A DNA stretch of 64,000 nt from Methanobrevibacter sp. (GCF_017409525.1 NZ_JAFQSO010000012.1:124001-188000); one strand, 5' to 3'. Positions 55,324 to 64,000 are shown, numbered from the stretch's first letter. Numbers and translations are program-made. The notes: generated by a model from the sequence alone, not told the origin.

Positions 55324-56016
55324 ATGGCAGAACTGAGATACAGAGCCGGAAAAGTCAAAGACCCCCAAGTCCATAAAATTGGAATTATAGCTTTAGGTTC
55401 CCATCTTGAAAACCATGGCCCCGCACTTCCAATTGACACCGATGCGAAAATCGGAGCCCACATCGCATTTCAGGCATCCCTTCTAACCGGAGCCAAATTT
55501 TTGGGAATAATCTTTCCCGCCTATGAACTGGATACAATTGACCATGGAGTTCATGTTTCCCTTGATGTGCTGAAAGAAAATGTCATCAACACCCTTAACT
55601 CTGCAAAGAAATTCCTGGATATCGAAAAAGTCGTTATAGTAAATGCTCACGGTGGAAACATACCGCTAATGGCCGAGATGTGGGACATTGAAGATAAAAC
55701 CGATTTGGCAATAGTTTTCAACAATAAAGTAATCTCATCAGAAGGCCCTCATGGAGGAAGCGGCGAGCTGTCCATGGCCAAGGTCCTCGGAATCATTAAT
55801 GAAGATGAAATAGTCAATCAGGCAAATGTCAATGAATATGAAGAAGTTGGCCTGCATGGATTTACCCAAGCCCGCAGAGATGACCCGAACATTGAGGAAG
55901 GCGCAATAGACATTGAAGAAAACGGCGTTTATGTAGACGAAGACTATGGAAACAGATTGTTTAGTTTAGCCATCAACTCAGTGATATTTGACATTGAAAA
56001 ATTATTGGATTTTTAA
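55324..56016 (+). CDS. arfB: FAPy deformylase ArfB (creatininase family)
   Basis: 230 residues of the creatininase/ArfB family. Metal ligands: ALGSHLENHGPALPIDTDAKIGAH (E and D/H set), DHGVHVSLD, VNAHGGN and HGGSGELSMAK. ArfB removes formate from the formamidopyrimidine intermediate in archaeal F420 and riboflavin synthesis. The start has an AGGCGA-like site. Downstream of the PUA gene in a two-gene unit. Confidence 0.9.
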   Translation: MAELRYRAGKVKDPQVHKIGIIALGSHLENHGPALPIDTDAKIGAHIAFQASLLTGAKFLGIIFPAYELDTIDHGVHVSLDVLKENVINTLNSAKKFLDIEKVVIVNAHGGNIPLMAEMWDIEDKTDLAIVFNNKVISSEGPHGGSGELSMAKVLGIINEDEIVNQANVNEYEEVGLHGFTQARRDDPNIEEGAIDIEENGVYVDEDYGNRLFSLAINSVIFDIEKLLDF

Positions 56017-56042
56017 AAAAAAAAGAGAAAGGATAAATAAGA

Positions 56043-56393
56043 TTATCCTGTTGTAGTTTCTACATCTGGATTAGAATCATCCGGAGTGTCTGGATTATTA
56101 TTTCGATTACTGTTCGAATGACTATTCGAATCATCAGTCGTAGTCTCTACATCTGAATCGTCAGTCTGAGGATTGTTATTGTTTGAATGTGAATTACTGT
56201 GAGAATTGCTAGAGCCGGAATTGTCATTGGTATCGTTAGGATTTATAATATCCGAAAGGTTGTCCAGAATTCCATCATCAGTATCATTAGAAATTGATAT
56301 TGGTCCAGTCATAGCTCCAAAAACGCTAGCCAGACAAAAAGCAATGCAAGCCACTATGAATATTACCAAAACTGTAGCGGATCTACTTGACAA
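56043..56393 (-). CDS. Exported low-complexity Ser/Asn/Asp-rich protein
   Basis: 116 residues: an N-terminal membrane or signal helix (SATVLVIFIVACIAFCLASVFGAM) followed by a tail of Ser, Asn, Asp, His and Thr with repeated DxVETTT and NSHSNSN-type segments. The start is set at TTG 56393, because AGGTG lies six bases before it; a GTG at 56402 overlaps that site. The tail may be a spacer or glycosylated wall segment; the fold is not expected. Confidence 0.6.
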   Translation of the reverse strand: MSSRSATVLVIFIVACIAFCLASVFGAMTGPISISNDTDDGILDNLSDIINPNDTNDNSGSSNSHSNSHSNNNNPQTDDSDVETTTDDSNSHSNSNRNNNPDTPDDSNPDVETTTG

Positions 56394-56459
56394 TATAAAC
56401 ACCTTCTAAAATTTACTAACAATAATATATTTGATTAGATATATAAAGATATTGATACA

Positions 56460-57059
56460 ATGAAAACTATTAAAGAACCTGTCCAAAGTGAAATTAACGT
56501 GAAAAAATCACAATTCATATGTTCACTATATCCGACAAGAACAAAAGCCGAATCAAAGGAAATCATCCAAAAGTTAAACCAGCAGTACAGCGACGCCACC
56601 CACAACTGCACCGCATACATCGCAAGTGACGGGGAAGGCTTTGATGATGACGGCGAACCTGGAGGAACTGCCGGAAAACCGATGATCAATGTCTTAAGGA
56701 AAAATGAACTTCACAATGTAACAGCCATCGTCACAAGATACTTCGGCGGAATCAAACTTGGCGCTGGAGGATTGGTTCGAGCATATTCAAAGTCCGTTAT
56801 GGAAGCTATCGGCGAGGCTGAAATACTTGAAATAGAAGAGTATGAGGTTTATGAAATAATATTTGAATATTCTGATATTAAATTAGCGGACAGTGAAGTC
56901 AGAAACAATAATCTGGAGGTCATTGACAAACAGTACTCTGATAAGGTCATCTATGAAATCGTATCAAAAGATGGTAGAGACATTTTGAAAATATTTGAAA
57001 AATACTCCGGAAAAATAAATACTAGTTTTAAAAATAAGCAGTTTTTGGAAAAAAAATAA
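56460..57059 (+). CDS. IMPACT/YigZ family protein
   Basis: 199 residues. Signature DGEGFDDDGEPGGTAGKPMINVL, followed by VTRYFGGIKLGAGGLVRAYS, of the UPF0029 IMPACT family. Eukaryotic IMPACT regulates the Gcn2 kinase; in microbes the role is unclear. A TATA-like site just before ATG 56460 suggests a leaderless or short-leader message. Confidence 0.9.
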   Translation: MKTIKEPVQSEINVKKSQFICSLYPTRTKAESKEIIQKLNQQYSDATHNCTAYIASDGEGFDDDGEPGGTAGKPMINVLRKNELHNVTAIVTRYFGGIKLGAGGLVRAYSKSVMEAIGEAEILEIEEYEVYEIIFEYSDIKLADSEVRNNNLEVIDKQYSDKVIYEIVSKDGRDILKIFEKYSGKINTSFKNKQFLEKK

Positions 57060-57077
57060 AAAAAAAAATGAAGAAAC

Positions 57078-57188
57078 TTATTGTTCTTCAAAGTTTGCTG
57101 CAGGTACACCGCACACAGGGCAGGTGTAGTCTTCAGGTAATTCGTCTTCTTCGAGAACAAATCCGCATACTTTACAGACGTAAGCCAT
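57078..57188 (-). CDS. Rubredoxin-like protein, third of tandem set (36 residues)
   Basis: 36 residues, MAYVCKVCGFV ... DYTCPVCGVPAANF: the two CxxC pairs of rubredoxin with the usual 13-15-residue insert deleted, like the rubredoxin tail of rubrerythrin. AGGTG before ATG 57188. Single-iron electron carrier. Confidence 0.9.
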   Translation of the reverse strand: MAYVCKVCGFVLEEDELPEDYTCPVCGVPAANFEEQ

Positions 57189-57197
57189 TGAGAACAC

Positions 57198-57317
57198 CTA
57201 TTCCACTTTTTCAAACATGTCAGCGGTAGCGCCGCACATAGGACATTTGTAGTCTTCAGGTAATTCATCAAATTCTTCGGTTACATAACCGCAAAGTTTA
57301 CATTTAAATTTTGCCAT
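57198..57317 (-). CDS. Rubredoxin-like protein, second of tandem set (39 residues)
   Basis: 39 residues, MAKFKCKLCGYVTEEF ... DYKCPMCGATADMF: two CxxC iron-ligand pairs. Short rubrerythrin-type rubredoxin. AAGGAGAT before ATG 57317. Related to the next gene. Confidence 0.9.
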   Translation of the reverse strand: MAKFKCKLCGYVTEEFDELPEDYKCPMCGATADMFEKVE

Positions 57318-57396
57318 AATAACAATCTCCTTAAATCTACATTAAATGTATATTTATCTTAATAATATTTTATCCAATTGTAATATATAAAATTAT

Positions 57397-57555
57397 TTAA
57401 ATTTTTTCAAACATTGATTTTGGCATGCGACATTTAGGGCATTTGAAAGAGGCAGGCAAATCCTCAAATTTAGTTCCCTTAGGAATGTTCAAACCTTCCT
57501 CAATGCTATCCTCATCAAAAACATATCCACATATCTTACATTTATAAATAGCCAT
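57397..57555 (-). CDS. Rubredoxin, first of tandem set (52 residues)
   Basis: 52 residues, MAIYKCKICGYVFDEDSIEEGL... SFKCPKCRMPKSMFEKI: full-length rubredoxin with CxxC pairs, but the second is CPKC-R instead of the usual CPxCG. AAGGAGAT before ATG 57555. Electron carrier for oxygen-detoxification enzymes in anaerobes. The three genes are co-directional with 80- and 9-base gaps. Confidence 0.92.
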   Translation of the reverse strand: MAIYKCKICGYVFDEDSIEEGLNIPKGTKFEDLPASFKCPKCRMPKSMFEKI

Positions 57556-57614
57556 AAAATAATCTCCTTAATATCTAATAAATAATCAATATATAAAATT
57601 TTAGTCTATGCTAA

Positions 57615-58472
57615 TCAGAATCTGTTTGGAACTTTTAAGTGGTCTGGAAGCGGTTTGATACGAGCCGGTGTTCCGATAGCCAAATAAAACGGCGGAACAG
57701 AGTGTATTACAATAGCTCCAGCAGCGACGATAGAACCTTCCCCAATTTCGACATTTGATAGAAAAGTGGTGTTGCCTCCAATAGAAGCTCCACGCCTAAT
57801 TTTAGGTCCTTGAAGTTCATAATTAATCCTCACAGGGTATTTATCATTAGTAAAACAAGCACAAGGTCCGATAAATACATTATCCTCAATTACAGAATTG
57901 GTTGGAATGTATACGTTGGACTGGATGCTGACATCATTTCCAATAATCACGTCCCCCTCAATGACAGTGTTGGTTCCGATTAACACATCATCACCAATAT
58001 TGGTGTTTTCACGAATGACAACATTGTGTCCTGTTCTGAAATTGTCTCCAATGACCACATCATTATAGATAATTGAATTTGACCTTATTGTGTAATTATT
58101 ACCAATGACTGGTGGTTTTGAATTTGGAGCATACTCAACACCGAACTGAATATTCTGGTCTTTTGGAAATTCCAATTCCGGTTTGGACATGTCAGGCTTT
58201 ATAGATTCCCTTTCAATGATAGGCTTCTCATAGATAATCTCCTCAAGATCTTCCATTTGAGGCTGCCTATAGATATTTTCCTGTCTTTGATAGCTAGGAG
58301 ACTCTTGATAAACTGGTCTAGGAGGTTTGGCATATAATCTATCATCCCTACCTTGAACTGGACGAGGTTGTGTTTGTTCACGAGCTGGATAACGATTCTC
58401 CTTGAGTTGTTCGTAAGGCCTTTCTTTACTTCTTGCTTGCCTCTCATCAAGAGTTTGTGAAAATCTAACCAT
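57615..58472 (-). CDS. Hexapeptide-repeat (LbH) acyltransferase with disordered N-terminus
   Basis: 285 residues. The N-terminal 100 residues are Pro/Arg/Gln-rich (for example [15 protein letters not shown]) and lack a fold; the C-terminal part is a left-handed beta-helix of repeats such as [28 protein letters not shown]. The end [29 protein letters not shown] is typical of sugar N-acetyltransferases. It could act on nucleotide sugars for the cell wall or exopolysaccharide. Start ATG 58472. Confidence 0.8.
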   Translation of the reverse strand: MVRFSQTLDERQARSKERPYEQLKENRYPAREQTQPRPVQGRDDRLYAKPPRPVYQESPSYQRQENIYRQPQMEDLEEIIYEKPIIERESIKPDMSKPELEFPKDQNIQFGVEYAPNSKPPVIGNNYTIRSNSIIYNDVVIGDNFRTGHNVVIRENTNIGDDVLIGTNTVIEGDVIIGNDVSIQSNVYIPTNSVIEDNVFIGPCACFTNDKYPVRINYELQGPKIRRGASIGGNTTFLSNVEIGEGSIVAAGAIVIHSVPPFYLAIGTPARIKPLPDHLKVPNRF

Positions 58473-58656
58473 GATATCAAACCTTTTTGTTAAGTAAAAT
58501 TAATCTATTAATGAATTAATTTATGTTTTTAATTAGTATATATACTAAATGGTTTATTTTATAGCATTATTGTGAAAAATTAAAAAATAATAAAACTATG
58601 ATGTCACAATTAGAATTAACATGATGGACATATTCAATAAAAAAAAGGTTTCATGA

Positions 58657-58700
58657 ATTGAATGGGTTGGAACCCATTCATTTTATATAAATATCTTATC
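58657..58700 (+). promoter_or_regulatory. Palindrome and TATA sharing TATAAATATCTTATC
   Basis: GAATGGGTTGGAACCCATTC (around 58658-58677) is a perfect inverted repeat (9 + 2 + 9). It precedes TATA-like TTTTATATAAATATCTTATC (around 58680-58699). No gene follows nearby, only short frames. The 15-mer TATAAATATCTTATC recurs at 58913 in front of the microprotein gene. Confidence 0.45.
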
Positions 58701-58908
58701 CCATGACAAACATGGTTTTAAACATCAATGATGTCTGTTTAATATTATGAATTTAATCATATTTAAATCCTTTTATTCCTTTTATCTTAAATTTGTTTAT
58801 TTTCATCTAAAAACAATATTACAAGGTCATTACAATTTTATTTAATGAAATACTGACCATATTAAATATTATAGACCATATAAAGATATATTCTAAATGT
58901 TGGAAAAA

Positions 58909-58963
58909 CTTCTATAAATATCTTATCGTGTTAATTATGAACTATGAATTAACGGTGATAAAC
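58909..58963 (+). promoter_or_regulatory. Promoter and ribosome binding site of the microprotein gene
   Basis: TATAAATATCTTATC (near 58913) gives transcription from about 58940, and GGTGATAA (58954) lies six bases before ATG 58964. The TATA region repeats that at 58686. Confidence 0.5.
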
Positions 58964-59038
58964 ATGATGGAAGATATTTGTGTAGCAATTGCCTATTGTG
59001 TAATTGCTGCACATTATATCCACCTAGCTATAGGTTAA
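58964..59038 (+). CDS. Candidate 24-residue hydrophobic microprotein
   Basis: Frame from ATG 58964 to TAA 59038, 24 residues: MMEDICVAIAYC then VIAAHYIHLAIG. It has a GGTGA site and a TATA box at sensible spacing, in an otherwise gene-free 730-base region (58473-59207). A mostly hydrophobic segment could insert in the membrane. Short length makes chance possible, but all signals are present. Confidence 0.45.
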   Translation: MMEDICVAIAYCVIAAHYIHLAIG

Positions 59039-59207
59039 ATAGCATGGTTGTGTGAAAAACCTAGTTTAGTAGTTTAAATGAATGATATTGACAATGTTAA
59101 TTGACTAGTTTTCTCTCAACATTTATAGTTTGGAACACAACTATTAATTGTTAAATCCAAAAACTTCGAAAATAACTATTAAAAAAAAGAAATGGAATTA
59201 AATCCCC

Positions 59208-60056
59208 TTAAAAGAAGGATTTAATCCAGTCAAACAAGGAATCCAATGAAAAGTCGCCACTGGTGGCATTATCCATGAAATCGCTTACCTGACTTTGATA
59301 ATTGCTTACATCATCCTGTACGTTTTGAACTTGTTGAATACTGTCAGCCAAGTTTTCAATATCGCTGTTTGTAATGTTGATGTTGTTGGTTTGAACATAA
59401 TTGTTAATGATGTTTACGATTGTTGAGTGATCTGTAACATTATCGTTTGAGACTTCTTCTTTTACATCATCGACCAATTTTGACAAATCATCTGCAGATA
59501 CATTGGAATTGTTGATTATCTCAGCTTCTGTATAAATTTCATCGTTTGCAGCTTGTTTTACGCTGTCTGGAATTTCAACATCAGTTACCTCTTCATATGA
59601 ATTCATTATGCCTGCTAAAGCGGATTCCCCACTGGCAGACACAGGGCTTGTCACATAGACATGGCCACTAGTAATTCCGGCGGATTTCAAAGCGGATATG
59701 TACATATCGCCAGTGATTACTGTAATCTTTGACTTGTCAACGCTTACCTGAAGATTGTCATTGTCATTTAGATCCACAAGTGCTGATGACAATATCTGGT
59801 TTGAATTATAGGTCCTTCCTGTTATGGAACTTGAAACCTTGTTAACCTGATCGGCAGTGATTATTTTTGAACCTACATTGTCGACATCATAGTTTGTTTG
59901 ACTTTCAAAGAATGAATCGACATTTGATTTATAGTTTGAATTTGCATAGGTTGTCTCACCATAAGTTATTACAACATTGGAATCAGTTGAAAATCCTACT
60001 GGGATTAGCATGCCCACAAGGATTAAAGCTAATATTGCTATAGTAATCTTACGCAT
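59208..60056 (-). CDS. DUF1002 secreted protein
   Basis: About 282 residues. Signal peptide MRKITIAILALILVGMLIPVGFS, then the DUF1002 body: VITYGETTYANSNYKS, and ITVITGDMYISALKSAGITSGHVYVTSPV, with an acidic Asn-rich coiled part to the end. DUF1002 proteins are exported in Firmicutes and some methanogens; function unknown. GAGGTGATAAAA before ATG 60056; an upstream GTG in the same frame is part of the SD. Confidence 0.85.
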   Translation of the reverse strand: MRKITIAILALILVGMLIPVGFSTDSNVVITYGETTYANSNYKSNVDSFFESQTNYDVDNVGSKIITADQVNKVSSSITGRTYNSNQILSSALVDLNDNDNLQVSVDKSKITVITGDMYISALKSAGITSGHVYVTSPVSASGESALAGIMNSYEEVTDVEIPDSVKQAANDEIYTEAEIINNSNVSADDLSKLVDDVKEEVSNDNVTDHSTIVNIINNYVQTNNINITNSDIENLADSIQQVQNVQDDVSNYQSQVSDFMDNATSGDFSLDSLFDWIKSFF

Positions 60057-60300
60057 TTTTATCACCTCTTTTTGAATTCCTATTTTAAATTAGCAGAAGT
60101 AGTATATAAATGTATAGTTTTTTGAAAAATATCAATGAAAATTTAAATATAAAAAAATCTGTAAAAAATATACAAAGCAATAACCAAATATTTTAAAAAA
60201 ATGTTCATTTGTTCGAAAAATTGAAATTAAAAAAAGGACTTAATATAATTTAGATATTTCAAAAGGAAAACATTCCAAGAATTCAAATTGAGGAGAAATC

Positions 60301-61107
60301 ATGAACAGCAATATAGCAAAAGAAATGAACTTTAAATTACCGCCAATCGTCTTGATTAAATCAAATATAAAACCCGAAAATGCAGTGGGGCCTAAAAAAG
60401 GTAAAGGCGGATGCGTGATGAGTTTTGTTGCACAAACCATAGCCAAGCGAAAGGTCACATGTTTCGGAAAGGAAAACATTACCTGCGGAGGGATTGCCTC
60501 AGCTTTCGGTTGGGGAAGCGGACTTGCAGATGAGGATGCTATTGACTTTCAAGCGACATTCCTCTCCTGCGGTGTTGAATCTGCACCAGACAAGGACAGC
60601 TACAAAAGGAGACTTGAAAAGATGAACCGCCACACAAGCGAAATGTTTGTTGAAGGCGAAAGGATTTTTGCAGACTTTGAAACAGCAAAAACAAACATTA
60701 AAAATAGGCCCATCTATGACAGCGAGAATTATGTAATCTTTAAAGGTCTTGAAGATTTAGATGAAGGAGAAATTCCGAAATCCGTTATATTTACTGTCAA
60801 TCCCATTGAGCTGACCGCATTGATACAGCTGAACTCCTCATTCAGGGTTAAGGATTCATATATCCTGACTCCTCAGGCGTCAGCCTGTCAGGCAATCGGC
60901 AATTTTGTCTTTAAGGAGGATGAAAGTGAGGACCCAAAGCCTATATTAAGTCCAATTGATTTTGCAGGGCGAAGCAAGATGAAACACTTCATACCAAATG
61001 ATTATCTCATATTATCCATGCCCTGGAAGTTATTTTTGAAATTAGAGGAAATTTCTCAAAAAAGCGTTCTTCAAACTGAACTGTTTAAAAAATTCAAAAC
61101 ACAATGA
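60301..61107 (+). CDS. DUF169 family protein (second member)
   Basis: 268 residues, GAGGAG site before ATG 60301. Shares the DUF169 core with the gene at 7475: GGCVMSFVAQTIAKRK, NITCGGIASAFGWGSGL, SVIFTVNPIELTALIQLNSS, TPQASACQAIGNF. Function not established. The gene is not close in sequence to the first member. It is alone on the plus strand. Confidence 0.8.
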   Translation: MNSNIAKEMNFKLPPIVLIKSNIKPENAVGPKKGKGGCVMSFVAQTIAKRKVTCFGKENITCGGIASAFGWGSGLADEDAIDFQATFLSCGVESAPDKDSYKRRLEKMNRHTSEMFVEGERIFADFETAKTNIKNRPIYDSENYVIFKGLEDLDEGEIPKSVIFTVNPIELTALIQLNSSFRVKDSYILTPQASACQAIGNFVFKEDESEDPKPILSPIDFAGRSKMKHFIPNDYLILSMPWKLFLKLEEISQKSVLQTELFKKFKTQ

Positions 61108-61161
61108 AATGTCAAAAAAATATTATAGTAAAACCGACAAACATTAACTAAAGGTGAAAAT

Positions 61162-61851
61162 TTGCGAAAGAAAACTAAAATAATACTGATTGTGGTTATT
61201 CTGTTGATATTTGCCGGCTTATTTTACTATGAAGAACATAGGTTATTGCCTACAAGCAGCCACATCCTTGCAGATAATGAATACGGAACCGTTGAAAAAG
61301 ACGTATACGGCAATGCAAGCTCAAATACCACAATAGCTTTGATTACTGGAATCCATCCAAGGGAAACATTGTCTATTGATCCTGAAATTCAGGCCGCAAA
61401 GGAATGGGCGGCTGAACATCCTGACATGAAAATAATTAACTATAAGGTTACGGTAACAAAAGACCCTGATGATTACAAAAAAGGAAGGGCAAATGGGGAA
61501 AGTCTCGTTCACAACTTCGTAAATCCGGACATCATGTCCTCAGACATCGACTGCGTAATCATAAGCCATTCCCATATCGCAGGTTACGGTGAAGGATTCT
61601 ATTTGGCAACACCTGAAATGGACAATGCATCAGTTGAAATAGCTGAAAAAATCGACAATGCAAGTGATTTCAATTATTATCACACTACCGGGAACGAAAC
61701 ATACAAATCAACCTCAGCAGTGCTCGTGTCCAGGCCGCTAGCGCAGGCCGGCTATCCAACATTCGTATATGAGATTCCGGAAGACATTACCGAGTGGGAT
61801 TCAACCGGCAAAACAAAAGAACTGTTTGATTTGTTTGTGAGATTCATCTAA
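61162..61851 (+). CDS. M14-like membrane-anchored peptidase paralogue
   Basis: 229 residues, TTG start with GGTGA five bases before. One membrane helix (about 8-25), then ALITGIHPRETLS (HxxE), VIISHSHIAGYGEGF and VYEIPEDI (Glu), matching the gene at 21254-21961. A role in wall turnover is inferred only. Not adjacent to other wall genes. Confidence 0.7.
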   Translation: MRKKTKIILIVVILLIFAGLFYYEEHRLLPTSSHILADNEYGTVEKDVYGNASSNTTIALITGIHPRETLSIDPEIQAAKEWAAEHPDMKIINYKVTVTKDPDDYKKGRANGESLVHNFVNPDIMSSDIDCVIISHSHIAGYGEGFYLATPEMDNASVEIAEKIDNASDFNYYHTTGNETYKSTSAVLVSRPLAQAGYPTFVYEIPEDITEWDSTGKTKELFDLFVRFI

Positions 61852-62119
61852 ATTTCATCATCCCCTTTTTTCAATTATTTCATGCATAATCATATGACTT
61901 TTTAATTGAAAATATCCTTGATTAAAGTAATGGATATTAAAAAAAATATCTAAATCATCACATCAAATTAGAATATACTAAAAAGTATGGAGAACATCCT
62001 ATAAAACAAACTGTAATAGATATATGGAAATAAAATATTTAACTATTCTTTTCAAAAATATCAACTATTAAATACGATTATAAACATAATTTTAATTAAT
62101 TTAAAAAGGGATGTTTTTT

Positions 62120-62818
62120 ATGTTAACTATCAATCAATGTTATATAGATTTTGTAGATAAAATCTTGAAGCAAGGAAAAGAAACTTATAAAGACTCAAAT
62201 CATCATTTGGTTGAAAGTCTAGGTAATTTTTATATAATTGATGACCCATTCAACCTAAAATTCAGAGCCAAATATCAACACTATACACCTGAAATGTTGT
62301 TGAATGACATCAAATCCGGAAAATTCGACATGGAAGCATGTCCCATTAAAAGTGATGCATTATACGAATATGTAAAATCAGCCGAAAATCCGGATGACCA
62401 AGGTTTTGTATACACCTATCCAAATCGTATCTATGCACACTTCGATATTGATCAATTCAACACAATGAAAGAAAGAATTTTGACTGCAACCGGCTCAAAC
62501 AGGGCAGTGGCAGTTACAATTGACCCTCAATTAGATTCTGACAGGGAAGACATACCTTGCCTTCAATTTCTGCAATGCCTCGTGCGTGAAAATGAACTGA
62601 CAATACACTGCATATTCAGAAGCAATGATATTTTCGGTGCATTCTACTCAAACATGTTCTTCATCGCATACCTTGGCTTGAAAATGAAAGAAGAAGTTAA
62701 CAAGGAGATTGTCGGTGAAAAATTAAACTTTGGTGGAGTCCACTACCACTCAACCTCAGGCCATATATATAACACTGATTTAAGAGCAGCCCGTAAATTA
62801 ATTAAAGCAAACAAATAA
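62120..62818 (+). CDS. thyA: Archaeal thymidylate synthase (ThyA family)
   Basis: About 232 residues. Active-site IPCLQFLQCLVRENELTIHCIFRSNDIFGAFYSNM holds the catalytic Cys (about residue 153) and the R-S-x-D motif, followed by NFGGVHYHSTSGHIY. The family methylates dUMP with methylene-tetrahydromethanopterin-type donors in methanogens; the donor is unproven here. ATG 62120 follows a GGGATG; ATG 62111 is also possible. Confidence 0.85.
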   Translation: MLTINQCYIDFVDKILKQGKETYKDSNHHLVESLGNFYIIDDPFNLKFRAKYQHYTPEMLLNDIKSGKFDMEACPIKSDALYEYVKSAENPDDQGFVYTYPNRIYAHFDIDQFNTMKERILTATGSNRAVAVTIDPQLDSDREDIPCLQFLQCLVRENELTIHCIFRSNDIFGAFYSNMFFIAYLGLKMKEEVNKEIVGEKLNFGGVHYHSTSGHIYNTDLRAARKLIKANK

Positions 62819-62830
62819 GGTTTTATAACC

Positions 62831-64000
62831 TTATTTTTTTACTGTTATTGTTTTTGTGATTTTTGCATTTCCATAAGTTGCAGTTAATGCATATTTACCA
62901 ATAGCAGAATTGACTTTTATCTTGTATGTAGCTATTCCCTTTGAATTTGTCTTTGCACTGTAGGTTTTTCCTTTGAATTTGACCTTAACTACTTTTGATT
63001 TTAAAATAGATCCTTTGGAATTTAGCAACTTTACAGTGTATGAAAATGTTTTAGACCTCTTAACAGTTTTATCTGACATGACCAAAGTAGGCTTAACGAC
63101 TACCTTATTTGAAACCTTGAATCCTTTGTATGTGGCCGTTATCGTATATGTATTTGGAGCTAGATTTATTGTCAGATAGACATAACCACTATCGTCCGTG
63201 TACTTGTAATAATTTTTGCCATTTAGGTTAATTACCACCTTAACACCTTTTGCAATGTTTCCATTATCGTCATATGCCCTGACCTTATAGGTGGTTCCGG
63301 CACCATAATACATTGTAATGTCTTTATTTGAATTTAACCTATCAACTACAGTGATATCCTGGCTTTTGACATCACCAGTGACATTATTCACAACATAAAT
63401 CGTATATAAACCTGATGCCAAATTGACATTGAAATTAATTCTGCCTTCCGAATCGGTGTTTAAATCATATGCTGTGGAATCAACAATGACGCTTGCGTCC
63501 TTATTTTTTAATGGAATTCCATTATGGTCATATAATGTAGCCTGATAATTGGAGTTTAAAGTGTATTTGGTAACTTCAGGCAGGCTTATGGTGGATTTGA
63601 CGGTTATTGTTCTAACCAAATCCAAATAATGGTTGGTATCATAATTTAATCCTACAGTAACATTATATATTCCAATATTCAAATTCAAATCAATGCTGGC
63701 TATTCCTTTAGAATCTGTTTTTTCAACATAATTTTTATTGTTGACATTGAATCTGATTTCCTTGCCGCCTACAGGATTTGAAGAACTGTCAATTAATGCT
63801 ACCCTATAGTTAATTGCATCCGTATAATATGAAACAAGATTTTCAGCATTTAAGTATACGCTTTTTACGGTTGCATTCAGTGATGATGAGCTTGAGACAT
63901 AACCGTTTGCATTGAATGTGGCTTTGACCACATTGCCTGTAGGGTTTTTAAAGAGGTAATTTATCTTGGCCACACCATTTTTAACATTGGATTTAACATT
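62831..64000 (-). CDS. Adhesin-like protein, C-terminal part (N-terminus outside window)
   Basis: The frame stays open to the window edge, so only the last 390 or so residues are seen. They comprise four or five tandem Ig-like beta domains (Big/CarboxypepD-reg-like) with phrases such as NSKGIATYKI, DDSGYVYLTI, DSEGRINFNV and DSKGIASIDL, each following a VNN/VKV strand. This is the typical repetitive tail of Methanobrevibacter adhesin-like surface proteins. The end TKTITVKK lacks a clear sorting motif. Confidence 0.85.
   Translation of the reverse strand, partial: NVKSNVKNGVAKINYLFKNPTGNVVKATFNANGYVSSSSSLNATVKSVYLNAENLVSYYTDAINYRVALIDSSSNPVGGKEIRFNVNNKNYVEKTDSKGIASIDLNLNIGIYNVTVGLNYDTNHYLDLVRTITVKSTISLPEVTKYTLNSNYQATLYDHNGIPLKNKDASVIVDSTAYDLNTDSEGRINFNVNLASGLYTIYVVNNVTGDVKSQDITVVDRLNSNKDITMYYGAGTTYKVRAYDDNGNIAKGVKVVINLNGKNYYKYTDDSGYVYLTINLAPNTYTITATYKGFKVSNKVVVKPTLVMSDKTVKRSKTFSYTVKLLNSKGSILKSKVVKVKFKGKTYSAKTNSKGIATYKIKVNSAIGKYALTATYGNAKITKTITVKK

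Noticed and set aside
56043-56402. CRISPR-like repeat region
   Set aside because: Repeated sequence is low-complexity coding DNA for Ser/Asn/Asp repeats, not regular repeat-spacer units.
62020-62110. A fifth copy of the shared promoter element before thyA
   Set aside because: CTTTTCAAA occurs near 62050, but the rest of the core (TGCTCT) is missing; too weak.

Overview
The window looks like a chromosomal segment of a methanogenic archaeon of the Methanobacteriales, most probably Methanobrevibacter or a close relative. Reasons: strongly AT-rich DNA, TATA-box promoters, GGTGA/AGGAGG-type ribosome binding sites, archaeal informational genes (L37e, L40e, Lsm, Tsr3, NurA-HerA-Mre11-Rad50), archaeal lipid and cofactor genes (GGGP synthase, 4-phosphopantoate-beta-alanine ligase, ArfB, NadM), a Mur-ligase-type protein of the pseudomurein kind, and large secreted Ig-like adhesin-type proteins. 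I see no rRNA, tRNA, CRISPR array, intact insertion sequence or prophage.

Layout. 1-8.2 kb: end of a ferredoxin-tailed aldo/keto reductase, an MrfA/YprA-like helicase with C-terminal TPRs, a UvrD-like helicase with a partner RecB-like Fe-S nuclease, and a DUF169 protein. 8.1-11.9 kb: nucleotidyltransferase, VanW-like exported protein, Mur ligase, and a small TIR-like (ThsB/DUF1863) protein. 11.9-18.7 kb: rad50, mre11, herA and nurA. 18.7-25.5 kb: housekeeping (GGGP synthase, L40e, Tsr3, NadM, MoaE, two molbindins, TrmO, M42 peptidase) plus an M14-like membrane-anchored peptidase. 25.7-31.6 kb: F420-type and flavodoxin-ferredoxin redox proteins, a secreted protein, then a HEAT-repeat protein and an MrfB/YprB-like exonuclease. 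31.6-38.1 kb: a candidate structured RNA, CoA-biosynthesis genes, Dph6, a class III signal-peptide pilin with its peptidase, CTP synthase. 38.2-46.2 kb: a minus-strand run of gatC, ACT protein, homoserine dehydrogenase, PGM-like enzyme, flavodoxin, MATE pump, acetyltransferase, a small coiled-coil protein and an esterase, preceded by asparagine synthase. 46.2-49.9 kb: ABC-2 exporter, two DUF4013 membrane proteins and an HTH regulator. 50-57.6 kb: a second candidate RNA, metX-CBS, RNase III, L37e, Lsm, a Panacea-domain protein, PUA protein, ArfB, an IMPACT protein and three tandem rubredoxin-like genes. 57.6-64 kb: hexapeptide acyltransferase, a 24-residue microprotein, DUF1002 protein, second DUF169, second M14-like protein, thymidylate synthase, and the C-terminus of an adhesin-like protein.

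The most notable pattern is a 14-base element, TTTTCAAATGCTCT, present in four identical copies, each 23-27 bases upstream of a TATA box and pointing at a gene: the UvrD/RecB pair, mre11-rad50, an uncharacterised 111-residue protein, and a Panacea (SocA-like) protein. This looks like an undescribed regulon linking DNA double-strand-break processing with a toxin-antitoxin-type protein. Next are two candidate small RNAs (about 31680-31814 and 50128-50240), each with a TATA box at the right distance and long perfect or near-perfect stems. A FrhB-type protein has its domains in circularly permuted order. MrfA-like and MrfB-like proteins lie in one window but about 27 kb apart, with the TPR module on the helicase.
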